A model generated the notes under the pieces. It was given only the letters and a program-made list of their open reading frames with translations, was not told the origin of the DNA and made no database searches. Source: Perlabentimonas sp041656735 (GTDB taxonomy: Bacteria; Bacteroidota; Bacteroidia; Bacteroidales; Tenuifilaceae). Taken from it: 64,000 nt of DNA. Below, piece by piece: positions 50,219 through 60,192 of the stretch (its first letter is position 1; every line of letters starts with the position of its first letter). The translations under genes were made by a program, and so were the position numbers. The stretch lies in contig JBBACY010000015.1 in assembly GCA_041656735.1 (NCBI GenBank), positions 5,789 through 69,788 on the forward strand, read 5' to 3'.

Positions 50219-51229
50219 ATGAGAAGAGTTATAATAGCCATAGTACTTGCATTTCTTTTTTTACCAAAATTCCTTCTATCACAGGATACATTCCCCACTG
50301 CTCGATTGAAGTTTGATACTCGTTTCGATTTTACTAGTATAGTTCCAACTCAGGATAACTCGTCCACATTGTCAAGTTTTGATGGACGGTACCTAAACAT
50401 TTTGCTCGAAGGAGAGATTAGCGACAAGTTTTCTTACAACTATCGTCAACGAATGATTTTAGATAGCAAGTTTGATTACCAAAGTTTTTTTAATGCAACA
50501 GATTGGATGTATCTTTCCTATAAAATAAATAAAAATTTTTCTTTCTCCGCTGGAAAACAAATTGTTGCCATAGGTGGCTTTGAGTATGATGCGGCACCAA
50601 TTGATTTATATTTTTGGTCGAACTTTTGGAATAATGTTATTTGCTACCAAATTGGGGGAACGGTTAGCTATAAAACAACCGATGAAAAACACACCATTGG
50701 GTTACAGGTTACTAATTCACCCTTTGCAACACAAACGCTCCAAAGCATCTATTCCTATAACTTAATATGGTACGGAAATTTTAACGGTTTCAACTCCATT
50801 TACTCTTTAAATAGGATAGAAGTCGAAAAAGATAATTTCATTAATTATATTACTTTAGGAAACAAATTCAGTATAAATAATTTATCCATTGAAGTTGATT
50901 TAATGGACAGATTCTTTGACCAGCAGAGCAAACCATTGTCGGATTACTCTGTTATTGGGAATGTGAAGTATGCCGTAAATAATAAAATTAAGCTGTTCGT
51001 AAAAACAGGATATGATCAGAATAAAGCGCAAAAGCCTGCCGATTTTTTTATTTACGACCGTTTTGTTGAACCTGGGACGGAGTATTTTTTCTATGGATTA
51101 GGAGCAGAATACTACCCTTTAGGTAGCAAGGATGTGCGTATACACGCCGCTTGGGCTACAAATAACGACCAATTACAGAACCATACTTTTAATATTGGGG
51201 TTAGATGGCAAATGAATATTTTGAAATAA
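50219..51229 (+). CDS. Outer-membrane porin-like beta-barrel protein
   Basis: A 336-residue barrel protein starting at ATG 50219 (TGAGGA just upstream); a TTG at 50210 is less likely. The signal peptide ends LLSQ. Repeated amphipathic strands (YLNILLEGEISDKFSYNYRQRM, FSFSAGKQIVAIGGFEYDAAP, HTFNIGVRWQMNILK) resemble phosphate-selective OprO/P-type porins, but the match is weak. Only 23 bp separate it from the next gene, so the two form one unit. Confidence 0.75.
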   Translation: MRRVIIAIVLAFLFLPKFLLSQDTFPTARLKFDTRFDFTSIVPTQDNSSTLSSFDGRYLNILLEGEISDKFSYNYRQRMILDSKFDYQSFFNATDWMYLSYKINKNFSFSAGKQIVAIGGFEYDAAPIDLYFWSNFWNNVICYQIGGTVSYKTTDEKHTIGLQVTNSPFATQTLQSIYSYNLIWYGNFNGFNSIYSLNRIEVEKDNFINYITLGNKFSINNLSIEVDLMDRFFDQQSKPLSDYSVIGNVKYAVNNKIKLFVKTGYDQNKAQKPADFFIYDRFVEPGTEYFFYGLGAEYYPLGSKDVRIHAAWATNNDQLQNHTFNIGVRWQMNILK

Positions 51230-51252
51230 TAATTTTATTTTAATAAAAGTTT

Positions 51253-52395
51253 ATGAAATATAATTCTTTAAAATTTCTGACTAAACGAAGAACAGAAGCT
51301 GGCATTTTCTTAATTTTATTCTTCGGAACATTCACATTTATTGGGAGCAGAATGGGTTTGCCAAATATGCTTAACACAATTATGCAAACCTCGTACAGCC
51401 TACTAATAGACACCGTTTTTTACATTATGGCCATCACGGTGCTGTCGGGCGCTTTAGGCAAACTTTTAACCGAGTTTGGAGTAGTTCGCTTGCTAGAAGT
51501 GTTGTTAAAACCGCTTATGAAACCACTTTATAACCTTCCAGGTGTTGCGGCATTGGGCGGGCTGTTAACATTCCTGTCAGATAACCCTGCAATTATTAGC
51601 CTTGCAAAGGAAAACAACTTTAATCGTTATTTTAAAAAGTACCAATTAATATCCCTTACTAACTTTGGAACATCATTTGGTATGGGGCTGGTTGTAATAA
51701 TTTTTATGGCAGGTAGGGGTTTTGGAACAGCTGCTGTTGTTGGCTTGGTTGGCGCTGTTGTTGGTAGTATTATTTCTACAAGATTAATGCAAAGATTTAC
51801 CATTAAACAGTTTCCTGAGTTAGAAACGGAGCAGGTTGAAGGGGGAGATGAGCAAAAAATTTCGTTTAAATCTGAAGGAAGCGTGTTTTTAAGGGGTTTA
51901 AACGCAATACTCGACGGAGGGAAAACAGGGGTAGATTTGGGGCTCGCCATTATTCCAGGAGTACTGATTATTTCAACATTTGTTATGATGCTTACCTTTG
52001 GCCCTAGCTCCGAAGGATACACAGGGCAAGCATATGAGGGGATTGCTTTACTTCCACATCTTGCGCAAAAAGTTAACTTTATATTTGAATGGCTATTCGG
52101 ATTTCATAGCCCTGAGCTAATCGCCTTTCCAATAACCTCTCTCGGAGCGGTTGGTGCGGCGCTTGGTTTAATTCCTAAATTTCAGAATGCAGGATTAATT
52201 GATGGTAACGCCATTGCAGTGTTTACGGCAATGGGTATGTGCTGGAGTGGATTTTTAAGCACTCATACAGCAATGCTCGATTCTTTAGGATACAGGAAAC
52301 TTACAGCGAAAGCTCTTCTTTCGCATACCATAGGCGGCCTATTTGCTGGAATATCAGCACACTGGCTCTTTTACCTTATAAACATATTGTTTTAG
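51253..52395 (+). CDS. Nucleoside-recognition (Gate) domain membrane protein, CD0519/CD1768-like
   Basis: A 380-residue inner-membrane protein with about nine helices. Two Gate-like regions can be seen (about 48-115, TVFYIMAITVLSGALGKLLTEFGVVRLLEVLLKPLMKPLYNLPG, and about 225-380, VDLGLAIIPGVLIISTFVMML). The block GFLSTHTAMLDSLGYRKLTAKALLSHTIGG is typical of this group. The substrate of these transporters is unknown. The adjacent porin gene suggests an outer/inner membrane uptake pair. Confidence 0.8.
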   Translation: MKYNSLKFLTKRRTEAGIFLILFFGTFTFIGSRMGLPNMLNTIMQTSYSLLIDTVFYIMAITVLSGALGKLLTEFGVVRLLEVLLKPLMKPLYNLPGVAALGGLLTFLSDNPAIISLAKENNFNRYFKKYQLISLTNFGTSFGMGLVVIIFMAGRGFGTAAVVGLVGAVVGSIISTRLMQRFTIKQFPELETEQVEGGDEQKISFKSEGSVFLRGLNAILDGGKTGVDLGLAIIPGVLIISTFVMMLTFGPSSEGYTGQAYEGIALLPHLAQKVNFIFEWLFGFHSPELIAFPITSLGAVGAALGLIPKFQNAGLIDGNAIAVFTAMGMCWSGFLSTHTAMLDSLGYRKLTAKALLSHTIGGLFAGISAHWLFYLINILF

Positions 52396-52410
52396 GTATA
52401 CTGCTTTACT

Positions 52411-52435
52411 TATCTACCCTCCGCGAGGGTAGATA
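52411..52435 (+). terminator. Hairpin after the porin/Gate pair
   Basis: A perfect 11-bp stem TATCTACCCTC / GAGGGTAGATA with a CGC loop, 16 bp after the stop. No T run follows, so it may act with Rho or stabilise the 3' end. Confidence 0.6.
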
Positions 52436-52858
52436 GGTAAAATTTTGGACCATAGCCTGATGCAAGTATTTTGCATTACCCTTTGGTTACACCCAAATAT
52501 TACTTGTTACCATAGTTTTGCTATTAGCTAGCAGGGCAGCAAGTTTCTGTAAAAAATTGGGTGCATTTAATGAGAACCGTAGTAAAGGGTTTTAAATTGA
52601 ATGAGCCCGAGGGTAGTCCTTTTCTTTCCGAAAATGGCATTTATAGGCTTTATCGTAAGCGGGTTAGTTCAATAGAAAACCTGGAGACCCTTCTATAACA
52701 ATCTAAACAAAAATCGCTCTTAGCTGTTCCAAATACAATTTAGAAAGTGTATGTTTGTATAGCAACCCGTAGGTAACCTAGTTTTATTGAAGTATGATGC
52801 AAAATGGTTCACGGAAGCGTATATTTTGAAGGATTTATTAAAATTTAACCAGGCTCAA
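52436..52858. other. Gene-free stretch
   Basis: No gene or repeat seen. A short frame from a TTG at 52787 joins the next gene in frame, but the signal peptide starts at 52859. Confidence 0.35.
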
Positions 52859-53293
52859 ATGGATTCTAAAAAAATAATATTTAAGGCTTTAGTGCTATTT
52901 TGTATTTTTCAGGTACTAATTGTTTCGTGTAAATCATCTAAAGACACATCAAGTAAACCAATTAAAATCTCTTCTAAAGTTGAAGATTTCGATAGTTTTT
53001 ACGATAAATTTCATTCCGACAGCATTTTTCAAAAATCGAGAGTTAACCAGCCATTAAAGGGACAAAAATTTGACGGGACGGAAGTGATTCATTGGACAAA
53101 AGATAATTTCGGACTAGTAAAAAAAAGAGTATATGACATTGATACAGCCTTGTATAAAGTAAATTATCAAAAAAGCGCAAATGAATTCATTCAAAAAGTT
53201 TGGATTGAAGATTCAGGGTACTCCTCAGAGTATAAGTTTAAACTTATTGGTAATAAGTGGTTTTTAGTATCGGTAGTTGAATACAATATTTAG
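52859..53293 (+). CDS. DUF4348-like lipoprotein
   Basis: A 144-residue lipoprotein starting MDSKKIIFKALVLFC at 52859, with a lipobox near IVSC. The mature chain has a two-layer alpha/beta pattern: FDSFYDKFHSDSIFQKSRV (helix), IHWTKDNFGLVKKRVY, ANEFIQKVWIEDSGYSSEYKFKLIGNKWFLVSVVEYNI. This is the form of DUF4348/NTF2-like proteins in Bacteroidota. Function unknown. It is separate from the caspase operon by 262 bp. Confidence 0.7.
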   Translation: MDSKKIIFKALVLFCIFQVLIVSCKSSKDTSSKPIKISSKVEDFDSFYDKFHSDSIFQKSRVNQPLKGQKFDGTEVIHWTKDNFGLVKKRVYDIDTALYKVNYQKSANEFIQKVWIEDSGYSSEYKFKLIGNKWFLVSVVEYNI

Positions 53294-53546
53294 AAAAACT
53301 CGTTCCATTTTAAAGGTATAGCATCAAAATATTTTATTAACGCCCTAGTATTCAAGTTGGTTGGGTTCTCAACCAATTTAAATGTTGGTTGTGGTTCGTA
53401 AAAATGGTTTAATGTAACCCCAAAGCTAATGGGGTTCGTATTTCTTTTCCTCGTACCAGCCCCCTATAAATTATTGTCAGATACAATTTTTTTTACCAGT
53501 TGAATAATGATTTTTATTTTGTAACTTCGTTTAACAAAGTAAAAAC

Positions 53547-55955
53547 GTGGAAACAATGTATATTAAAGTTCAACAGATAGCAAAGGTTGCTGCAATAATT
53601 GCCTGTATCATTATTAGGTTTCAAGTAGTGGCTAGCGAGAATATTTTGCCCAAAAGAGTGAGTGATTGGGAAAATGTGACAGGTTTTGATATTAATTCCG
53701 AAGGGAACTATATGGTTGTTTCCTTACGTAAAAACGGAGTAGAACTGCTTTATGAAAGCCATTTCGATGGAGCATTATGGTCTATACCTGTCGCTATTGA
53801 GTCTATTAACAAGTTTGCATCTGAAGGGGAAAACATTGGAGGCCCCTCGCTTTATTTTGATGCAAAAACTCTCTTTTTTCACGCTAACATTAGCGGGGGC
53901 GAGGGAGGATACGACATCTACTACTCTAATAGGCAGGCTGATGGGTGGAGTGAGCCTCAAAAAATGGGTAATGGAATTAATAGTCAAAACAATGAGTATT
54001 ACCCTTCGGTACCTCCTGGTGCGCAAAAGTTGTTTTTTTCTCGTAGCAATGAAAACCAAGGATTTAAAAAACCATCGAGGTCACCCGATTGTCAAACTTT
54101 CTTTGTGTCAACTAAGAGTAGTGATGGTATTTGGCAAACACCAAAGCCTATGCACGATGCTATAAACAAGGGCTGCCAGTTTGGGCCCAATTTTACTAAA
54201 GATGGTAAAACAGTTTACTTTTCATCTGTTGATCAGGAAAACCCGAAGGAAGGGTATAACATCTATTTTGCTCGTGAAATATTACCAGGATCGTGGCTTT
54301 TGCCTATGAAAATTAGCCAGATTGCCTCAGAGTCTACCATTATAAACCCACGTTTGGTTGGTAAAGATATTTACTACTTAGTGCAGACAGAATCGCGTCG
54401 TGAAACCACTGGAGTAATATACAAAGCACCAATTCCAGAACAATTTATGCCCCTTAATACCATTGTTACCAGCGGAAATATTATTCAATTAGAGAATCAG
54501 ACCCCTTTAAAAACTTCGCTCCGTGTTCTAGACCCAATTACCTTGAACGTGTTAGGCGAATTTGAGAGCGATAACCAGACTGGGCAATATAATGTAATGC
54601 TATGCGATGATGCCACTTATATGATCGATGTTCGCGATAAAGGGTATTCTTTTGCCAATTATCATTTAGATTACCGAGGAGGGCAAAAAAAACTTGGGCC
54701 AGAATTAGTAGAACTTTTTAATGAGATTGAACTTGACCTCTCTGTGTACGATAGTGAGATTTTCAGACCTCTCGAGGCCGATGTTTGGGTAGAAGTGCTA
54801 TCCGATAAAAAAAGGCGCATCAATGGGATTAAAAAAGAATCGGGTAGCTTTTTGTTAAAACTACCCATTGGGCATAATTACAAAGTTTGTGCTAGTGCAA
54901 AAGGATTTGAGGAGAAGAACTTTGAGTTTAAGCTTTGGGGTGATATTACGTTTTCGCAGTTTGAGAGAGATCTCCCGCTAGTGCCTCGTAAGAAAGCTTT
55001 TGAAATTCTTATTTCGGATACCGAGACCAAAGAAATTGTTAATGCCGACATAACATTTAAAAACCTTAATCGCGAGGAGGTTATCACGTTTAACACTGCT
55101 ACAATGTCTGAAACAGTAGCAAAAGTTGAAGAAAAAGATAAGAAGAGCCTAGCCGACCCCAACCTAGCTGTACCGTACAAAAATGACACAAGCCCATTTC
55201 GATTTGCACTAGTTATAGGTAATGAGGATTATAGTTCTTTTCAGGTAGGGTTGCAAAAAGAATCAAATGTTGATTTTGCAATTCGCGATGCGAACCTTTT
55301 CAAGGACTATGCAATAAGAGTTCTGGGGGTTCCGGAGCATAACGTATTGTTTTTAACCAATGCTCGTGCCATTCAAATGCACGATGAGATTCAGAAACTC
55401 TCAAATATTATCAAGGTTCTTAACGGTGAGGCCGAAGTTTTTTTCTACTATGCTGGGCACGGTTTCCCCGACGAGAAAACCCAAGATCCGTACATAATAC
55501 CTGTTGATGTTACAGGTACAAGCCTTAGGTATGGGGTTAAACTTACCGACTTGTATACATCCTTAACCGAGCATCCATCTAAACGGGTAACCGTTTTCCT
55601 TGATGCGTGCTTTAGCGGGGGTGCTCGAAATGTTGGGTTGGTTTCAGCCCGTGCCGTAAAGGTTCGGCCTAAACCAGGTATGCTTAAAGGAAATCTGGTT
55701 GTATTCTCGGCTAGTAGCGAAAATCAAACCGCTCACCCATACCGCGATGTGCAGCATGGTATGTTTACCTATATTGCTCTTCATAAACTTCGTGAAACCC
55801 AGGGGGATATTTCTTATAAAGAGTATTCCGATTATCTCCGCGAAACGGTTGGCGTTAGATCCATTATAATAAACAATGCAGAGCAAACACCTCAAACCAA
55901 TGTGAGCCCAGCCGCCGAGGAGACTTGGCATAAATGGAATTTTAAATTAAACTAG
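53547..55955 (+). CDS. Exported caspase-like protease with an N-terminal PD40 propeller
   Basis: A protein of 802 residues from the GTG at 53547 (or 799 from ATG 53556, which is equally good). A signal peptide (about 10-29) precedes PD40/WD40-like beta-propeller repeats (about 45-300: GGPSLYFDAKTLFFHAN, YYPSVPPGAQKLFFS, FGPNFTKDGKTVYFSS), then beta-sandwich modules (about 315-500). A peptidase C14 (caspase) domain runs from about 550 to the end. The catalytic His is in YYAGHGFP (residue 638) and the Cys in FLDACFSGGAR (residue 688). Both are intact, so it is probably active. It starts a three-gene operon. Confidence 0.88.
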   Translation: METMYIKVQQIAKVAAIIACIIIRFQVVASENILPKRVSDWENVTGFDINSEGNYMVVSLRKNGVELLYESHFDGALWSIPVAIESINKFASEGENIGGPSLYFDAKTLFFHANISGGEGGYDIYYSNRQADGWSEPQKMGNGINSQNNEYYPSVPPGAQKLFFSRSNENQGFKKPSRSPDCQTFFVSTKSSDGIWQTPKPMHDAINKGCQFGPNFTKDGKTVYFSSVDQENPKEGYNIYFAREILPGSWLLPMKISQIASESTIINPRLVGKDIYYLVQTESRRETTGVIYKAPIPEQFMPLNTIVTSGNIIQLENQTPLKTSLRVLDPITLNVLGEFESDNQTGQYNVMLCDDATYMIDVRDKGYSFANYHLDYRGGQKKLGPELVELFNEIELDLSVYDSEIFRPLEADVWVEVLSDKKRRINGIKKESGSFLLKLPIGHNYKVCASAKGFEEKNFEFKLWGDITFSQFERDLPLVPRKKAFEILISDTETKEIVNADITFKNLNREEVITFNTATMSETVAKVEEKDKKSLADPNLAVPYKNDTSPFRFALVIGNEDYSSFQVGLQKESNVDFAIRDANLFKDYAIRVLGVPEHNVLFLTNARAIQMHDEIQKLSNIIKVLNGEAEVFFYYAGHGFPDEKTQDPYIIPVDVTGTSLRYGVKLTDLYTSLTEHPSKRVTVFLDACFSGGARNVGLVSARAVKVRPKPGMLKGNLVVFSASSENQTAHPYRDVQHGMFTYIALHKLRETQGDISYKEYSDYLRETVGVRSIIINNAEQTPQTNVSPAAEETWHKWNFKLN

Positions 55956-55995
55956 GGCATAACGTATATAAACTTTGAGATTAAATAGTTAAACA

Positions 55996-57846
55996 ATGAA
56001 TAGGATATTATTTTTTTTACTGCTTCTCTTCAGTAATTGCCATATTTTTGCTCAGGTAGGATTTAAAACAGCTTTGGTTGAGAAGGGGCATAATGTTATT
56101 GCTTTTGACATTAGTAGCGATGGGAAGTATATTGTCACTATAAGTGATGATAACCGAATGTTGATTCGTGATATGGAAAGCAAAGCACTGATAAAGGAGA
56201 TAACAGGATATGGTGCATTGGTAACCATTGTTTTTTCAGATGATAATGAATACCTCGTTACGGGTTCACCCGATGGCACCATTGCCGCTTGGACAGTAGC
56301 TACGGGCACCATTGTTCGAAGTTTTATTGGCCACAAAGGGTCAATAAAAGCTCTTTCCATCAGTGCCGATAGGAAGAGAATTGTATCGTCGTGCGAGGAT
56401 CAAACGGTAAGGGTTTGGAACGTTGAAACGGGTGAACAGCTTTTTATTCTTAATAATGAAAATGAACAGGTTGATGCTCTTGCAATCCACCCCAATAGTA
56501 AAACAGTTGTAGCAGGAACAATAAAAGGGAAAGCTTATATATGGGATATTACCAATGGAAACACTGTTAAGTCGTTTGCTTGTGAAGACGATGCCATAAA
56601 ATCTGTAGTATACAGTCCCAATGGTAGTTTTTTTGCTGTAGCTGGCAATGAAGGGCGAATTAGTATGTGGAGTACTTTTGACTATATGCTTTTGAATACT
56701 ATGCTTGGTCATACTGAATCCATTGAAAAAGTATCGTATAGTCCCGATGGGAAGTATATTGTGAGCGCTGGACAGGATGGCTACATAATTCTTTTTGATA
56801 TCAGTACGGGCGCAATAGTATATCACAGTCCCAAGCAACCCTACGGTGTCACATCGGTTGTTTTTAGTCAAAATGGGAAGGAGTTTGCCTCCTCGGCATC
56901 CCAGTCCGACACATTAAAGGTTTGGGATACTTCTTCATTGGGTATCAAATCAAAATTTGCCATTCAATCTGAGAAACAGATTGAAAAAGTTAAGAATAAA
57001 CCTGAAATTATTTGGATAACCTCAGACAGTAAGGAGAGTGTAGAATTGGGGTTCGAAGTGAAGTGCCAAGTGCGCTCAGGATATCCACTTGAAATGATTA
57101 ACGTGATTGTTAACGGCGAGAAGCAATTTTCGAAGACAATATTGGACTGGTCTGAAAATCAATGGATTGATTTTCAGAATATAGTTTACCTAAAAGATGG
57201 TGACAATACCATTGATGTTCAAATATTCTATGGCGATGAAATGTTGGTGTCTGAGCCCCTTAGCGTTAGTTACAGAATGGATTTAGCCGAGGAACTCGTT
57301 CGCGCTTCTCGCATACGGAAAGGAGTTGTTTACCTCAGAGAAAGCGATGAGTACGAGTACAAAATAAGTAGCGCCGAGGGGTATCTTTTTAAAGGAGGTG
57401 TGATTAATGTGGAACAGGTTGAAGGCCCAAGCATTAACGTAGAACTTGACCCTCTAAAAGAAGATGTTGCCATCATTCTCAATAACATTACGTTTGCAAC
57501 CAATTCAGCCGATTTAAACTCCGAGTCGTTTATTGAACTCGACAGGGTGGTTGAACTTCTTGTAACTAATCCAGGCATAATTATTGAAATTTCGGCTCAT
57601 ACCGATGATGTTGGAACTGTAGCATATAATATGCTGCTTTCTAATCGTAGGGCTCAGTCGGTAATGAACTATCTCCTTGACAATAATGTGGAAACACAAA
57701 GGCTCGTAGCTAAGGGGTATGGCCCCAAAATGCCAATGGTTCCAAATTCTTCCGAAGAGAATAGAGCATTTAATCGACGGGTTGAGTTTAAGATATTGGA
57801 GATGAACGAGAGGCAACCAACAGTGTCTAAAGATAACCGCCTGTAA
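55996..57846 (+). CDS. WD40-repeat protein with an OmpA-like peptidoglycan-binding domain
   Basis: A 616-residue protein exported by a signal peptide (to about 20, IFAQ). About seven WD40 repeats form a propeller (about 25-315: FSDDNEYLVTGSPDGTIAAWTVATG, SADRKRIVSSCEDQTVRVWNVETG). A beta-sandwich linker follows (about 340-480). The OmpA_C domain (about 495-605) keeps the Asp and Arg that bind diaminopimelate (SAHTDDVGTVAYN, LSNRRAQSVMNYL). So it should sit in the periplasm tied to peptidoglycan. It starts 40 bp after the protease gene. Confidence 0.88.
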   Translation: MNRILFFLLLLFSNCHIFAQVGFKTALVEKGHNVIAFDISSDGKYIVTISDDNRMLIRDMESKALIKEITGYGALVTIVFSDDNEYLVTGSPDGTIAAWTVATGTIVRSFIGHKGSIKALSISADRKRIVSSCEDQTVRVWNVETGEQLFILNNENEQVDALAIHPNSKTVVAGTIKGKAYIWDITNGNTVKSFACEDDAIKSVVYSPNGSFFAVAGNEGRISMWSTFDYMLLNTMLGHTESIEKVSYSPDGKYIVSAGQDGYIILFDISTGAIVYHSPKQPYGVTSVVFSQNGKEFASSASQSDTLKVWDTSSLGIKSKFAIQSEKQIEKVKNKPEIIWITSDSKESVELGFEVKCQVRSGYPLEMINVIVNGEKQFSKTILDWSENQWIDFQNIVYLKDGDNTIDVQIFYGDEMLVSEPLSVSYRMDLAEELVRASRIRKGVVYLRESDEYEYKISSAEGYLFKGGVINVEQVEGPSINVELDPLKEDVAIILNNITFATNSADLNSESFIELDRVVELLVTNPGIIIEISAHTDDVGTVAYNMLLSNRRAQSVMNYLLDNNVETQRLVAKGYGPKMPMVPNSSEENRAFNRRVEFKILEMNERQPTVSKDNRL

Positions 57847-57924
57847 CGAAAGGAAAGTGTGTTTTTAATATTTTAAAGAAATATAAGAATTGAGTATTGG
57901 TTTCCATATTAAATAGGTTTTAAA

Positions 57925-60156
57925 ATGAAAAGAGATTCTAGCTACATTATACGAAAAATGGTAGTTTTCATCTTTGCCCTAATAGCTGTGTACCAGGCAA
58001 ACGGACAGAGGTTTTCATACGATGAGATAATTGAGAGTATGGGGAGCTTAACCCACGAACAAGCATACTCAAGGCTTTTTGAGTATAGAGGACAAAACCC
58101 TCAAATGGCTGGCACATACCTCCAGTTGGGCTACGTGTCTGAACAGATTATTAAGGAACTCGACCCTTTTAGGGAGATTGAAATGGTAAACTATAATATT
58201 GATAATGCGGTAATTTATTACGACCTATTCATACACTTTTTGACCAATAACGAGGTAAGACGAAATAAAAAGCATTACGCTAATATCCCTTTGGAATCAG
58301 CAGGTTTCGAACTGACCAATGATGGGACTATTGCGTTTGCACAAAGCAGAGTAACTTTCTGTAAAAACCTAAAAGAGGCCTTGAAGGAATCGTTTAACGC
58401 TCTTAAATCATCCAAGGATCATTACAACAATTGCGTTCAAATTTTCAATGCCATTAATAATGAGTACGAAAGTTTCAACGACGCCTTGCTTAAAACGGAT
58501 GAAAAACTCCTTGCCAAACTTAGTGAACTTGATGCGGAGTTTAAGGCAACCCAAGAGGCTTTTGATGAGTACAAAGAGCTACTTCAAAAATTCCCGATTG
58601 GTCAATATAACCAGCAATATAAAGTGATACCCATTAGAACCTTTAGACTCGACGGAATTACCAATAGTGATTTTCTTCAAAATATGTTTCAACTGTGGGA
58701 TTACGGCAAGTGGGTAGCCGATTACAAAGCTGTCTACGGGAATGAAATTCTAAATCTTCGAGAAGAAATTGCTGGGATTCAATGGCTTTTCGATACTAAC
58801 TTAAGAACCCTCTCTAAGAGTAGCTTTTCAGATGAACTCGCATTAAAATCTTTTGACGAGATGTTTCTCTTCAAGTTGGGACGATTCGATAGCAACTCAC
58901 TTATCCGTGAACTCTTTAGGTATTCCGATAAGCGGCAACAATTTATGTTATCAACCAAGAATACTCTTAATAACCCGAACGATAGTAGCTCTGCACTGTT
59001 AAACCGTAAACTCCGTTACTATTACAGAGTAGCGCAGGATCTTAACGTTGCCAAAAGCGAGTTAAAAACTCTTCGTAATGCTATTCACCCTGACAAGATT
59101 AGCCGATTTAGCAACTTTTTCACGACTAGCTTTTATAATGACCCCGACTTGAGTAACTATTTAAAAAATCAAACCCTTCTTTTAGAAGAAACTTTTGATA
59201 AAACAGTCAATAACCTTGATACTTATCTAGAGAATGAGGCGAGCGCCAAAGGAACATTTACGCTTGCAACAGGTAATAAAGGCATTAAAATTTCATTACA
59301 GCCAAATTGCCCCGATAGTAACCCTGCGCTTAATAGCTATATTACCGAGGATGTATATTATAGTCAAGGACAACCCGTTTACGTATCAGGATATCAGGTT
59401 AAATCTAAGGCCAATGTTGCATTCGTAGCTAAGATAGATAATGGGCGTAAGGTTGACTGGATTAAGGTTGTTGAGACTGACAATGCTGCGCTGAATAAAA
59501 TGAACCAAAGTGCTACTAAGGTCTTAGGATTTGAAAATGGCCTTGTTGCCATAATCTCTGCCTGTACTCAGGACGATGAAGCGGGTAAAGTGTTTAAACA
59601 CTCCCTTGTTCAGTTTGGAACTACAGGTAAAATTGTACGCAGGAGTCAGGTTAGTAGCCCCCATAAGCCTATACTTCTTATGTTTGATGAGATTAATCAA
59701 ATCGGCCATCTGGCTTTTGGTGAAAAACAATTGGATGAGGATGATTTCTATTCAAAGATTTCTATTTGTCAGGTTGACTCTTTGAGCGCTACCAACTGGA
59801 CTGCTGAGTTAAACGTGAAGGGAAACCTTGCAGGATTGGTAAGAGCAGATAACCAGTGTGTTGCTTACCTTAACTTTATGGAGTACGACATTAATGGCCA
59901 ACAAGGGGTTGCCAGTACCAGCAAGAGCGATTGGGCAATGCTAATGGTTAACATTGCGAGTGAAGGCGAGATTACAAGAGTTAAACCCGTAATTACATCA
60001 GAGAGTTTTTACATTGACAAGGTATATAGTTTATCCAGCAATGAGGTAAATCTTTTGGGGTACTCAGGCAACCCTTATAAGGAGAAGGGCCCATTACGAT
60101 ACTTTGTATATTCCACTACAGGTGAGACGATATTTAGTAATATAGATGTACTGTAG
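57925..60156 (+). CDS. Large exported protein of unknown function, third gene of the caspase operon
   Basis: A 743-residue protein with a signal peptide (cleaved near YQANGQ, about 28). The N-terminal half (about 30-420) is mostly helical and charged, with repeat-like helix pairs (KNLKEALKESFNALKSS, LLAKLSELDAEFKATQEAFDEYKELL) that could be TPR-like. The C-terminal half (about 430-743) is beta-rich (GTFTLATGNKGIKISLQ, KANVAFVAKIDNGRKVDWIKVVE, LVGLAFGEKQ-like) and may form a propeller. No named family recognised. It starts 78 bp after the WD40-OmpA gene. Confidence 0.75.
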   Translation: MKRDSSYIIRKMVVFIFALIAVYQANGQRFSYDEIIESMGSLTHEQAYSRLFEYRGQNPQMAGTYLQLGYVSEQIIKELDPFREIEMVNYNIDNAVIYYDLFIHFLTNNEVRRNKKHYANIPLESAGFELTNDGTIAFAQSRVTFCKNLKEALKESFNALKSSKDHYNNCVQIFNAINNEYESFNDALLKTDEKLLAKLSELDAEFKATQEAFDEYKELLQKFPIGQYNQQYKVIPIRTFRLDGITNSDFLQNMFQLWDYGKWVADYKAVYGNEILNLREEIAGIQWLFDTNLRTLSKSSFSDELALKSFDEMFLFKLGRFDSNSLIRELFRYSDKRQQFMLSTKNTLNNPNDSSSALLNRKLRYYYRVAQDLNVAKSELKTLRNAIHPDKISRFSNFFTTSFYNDPDLSNYLKNQTLLLEETFDKTVNNLDTYLENEASAKGTFTLATGNKGIKISLQPNCPDSNPALNSYITEDVYYSQGQPVYVSGYQVKSKANVAFVAKIDNGRKVDWIKVVETDNAALNKMNQSATKVLGFENGLVAIISACTQDDEAGKVFKHSLVQFGTTGKIVRRSQVSSPHKPILLMFDEINQIGHLAFGEKQLDEDDFYSKISICQVDSLSATNWTAELNVKGNLAGLVRADNQCVAYLNFMEYDINGQQGVASTSKSDWAMLMVNIASEGEITRVKPVITSESFYIDKVYSLSSNEVNLLGYSGNPYKEKGPLRYFVYSTTGETIFSNIDVL

Positions 60157-60192
60157 TAGTGCTTTGCTCCACAGTAAGTTAGGTGAGATACG

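Noticed and set aside
53517..53540. TTGTAACTTCG before the caspase operon as a stress operator
   Set aside because: Only one half-site, with no second box at 21 bp.
56341..56871. 176-codon minus-strand open frame
   Set aside because: Antisense of the WD40 repeats; composition follows the repeat pattern of the real gene.
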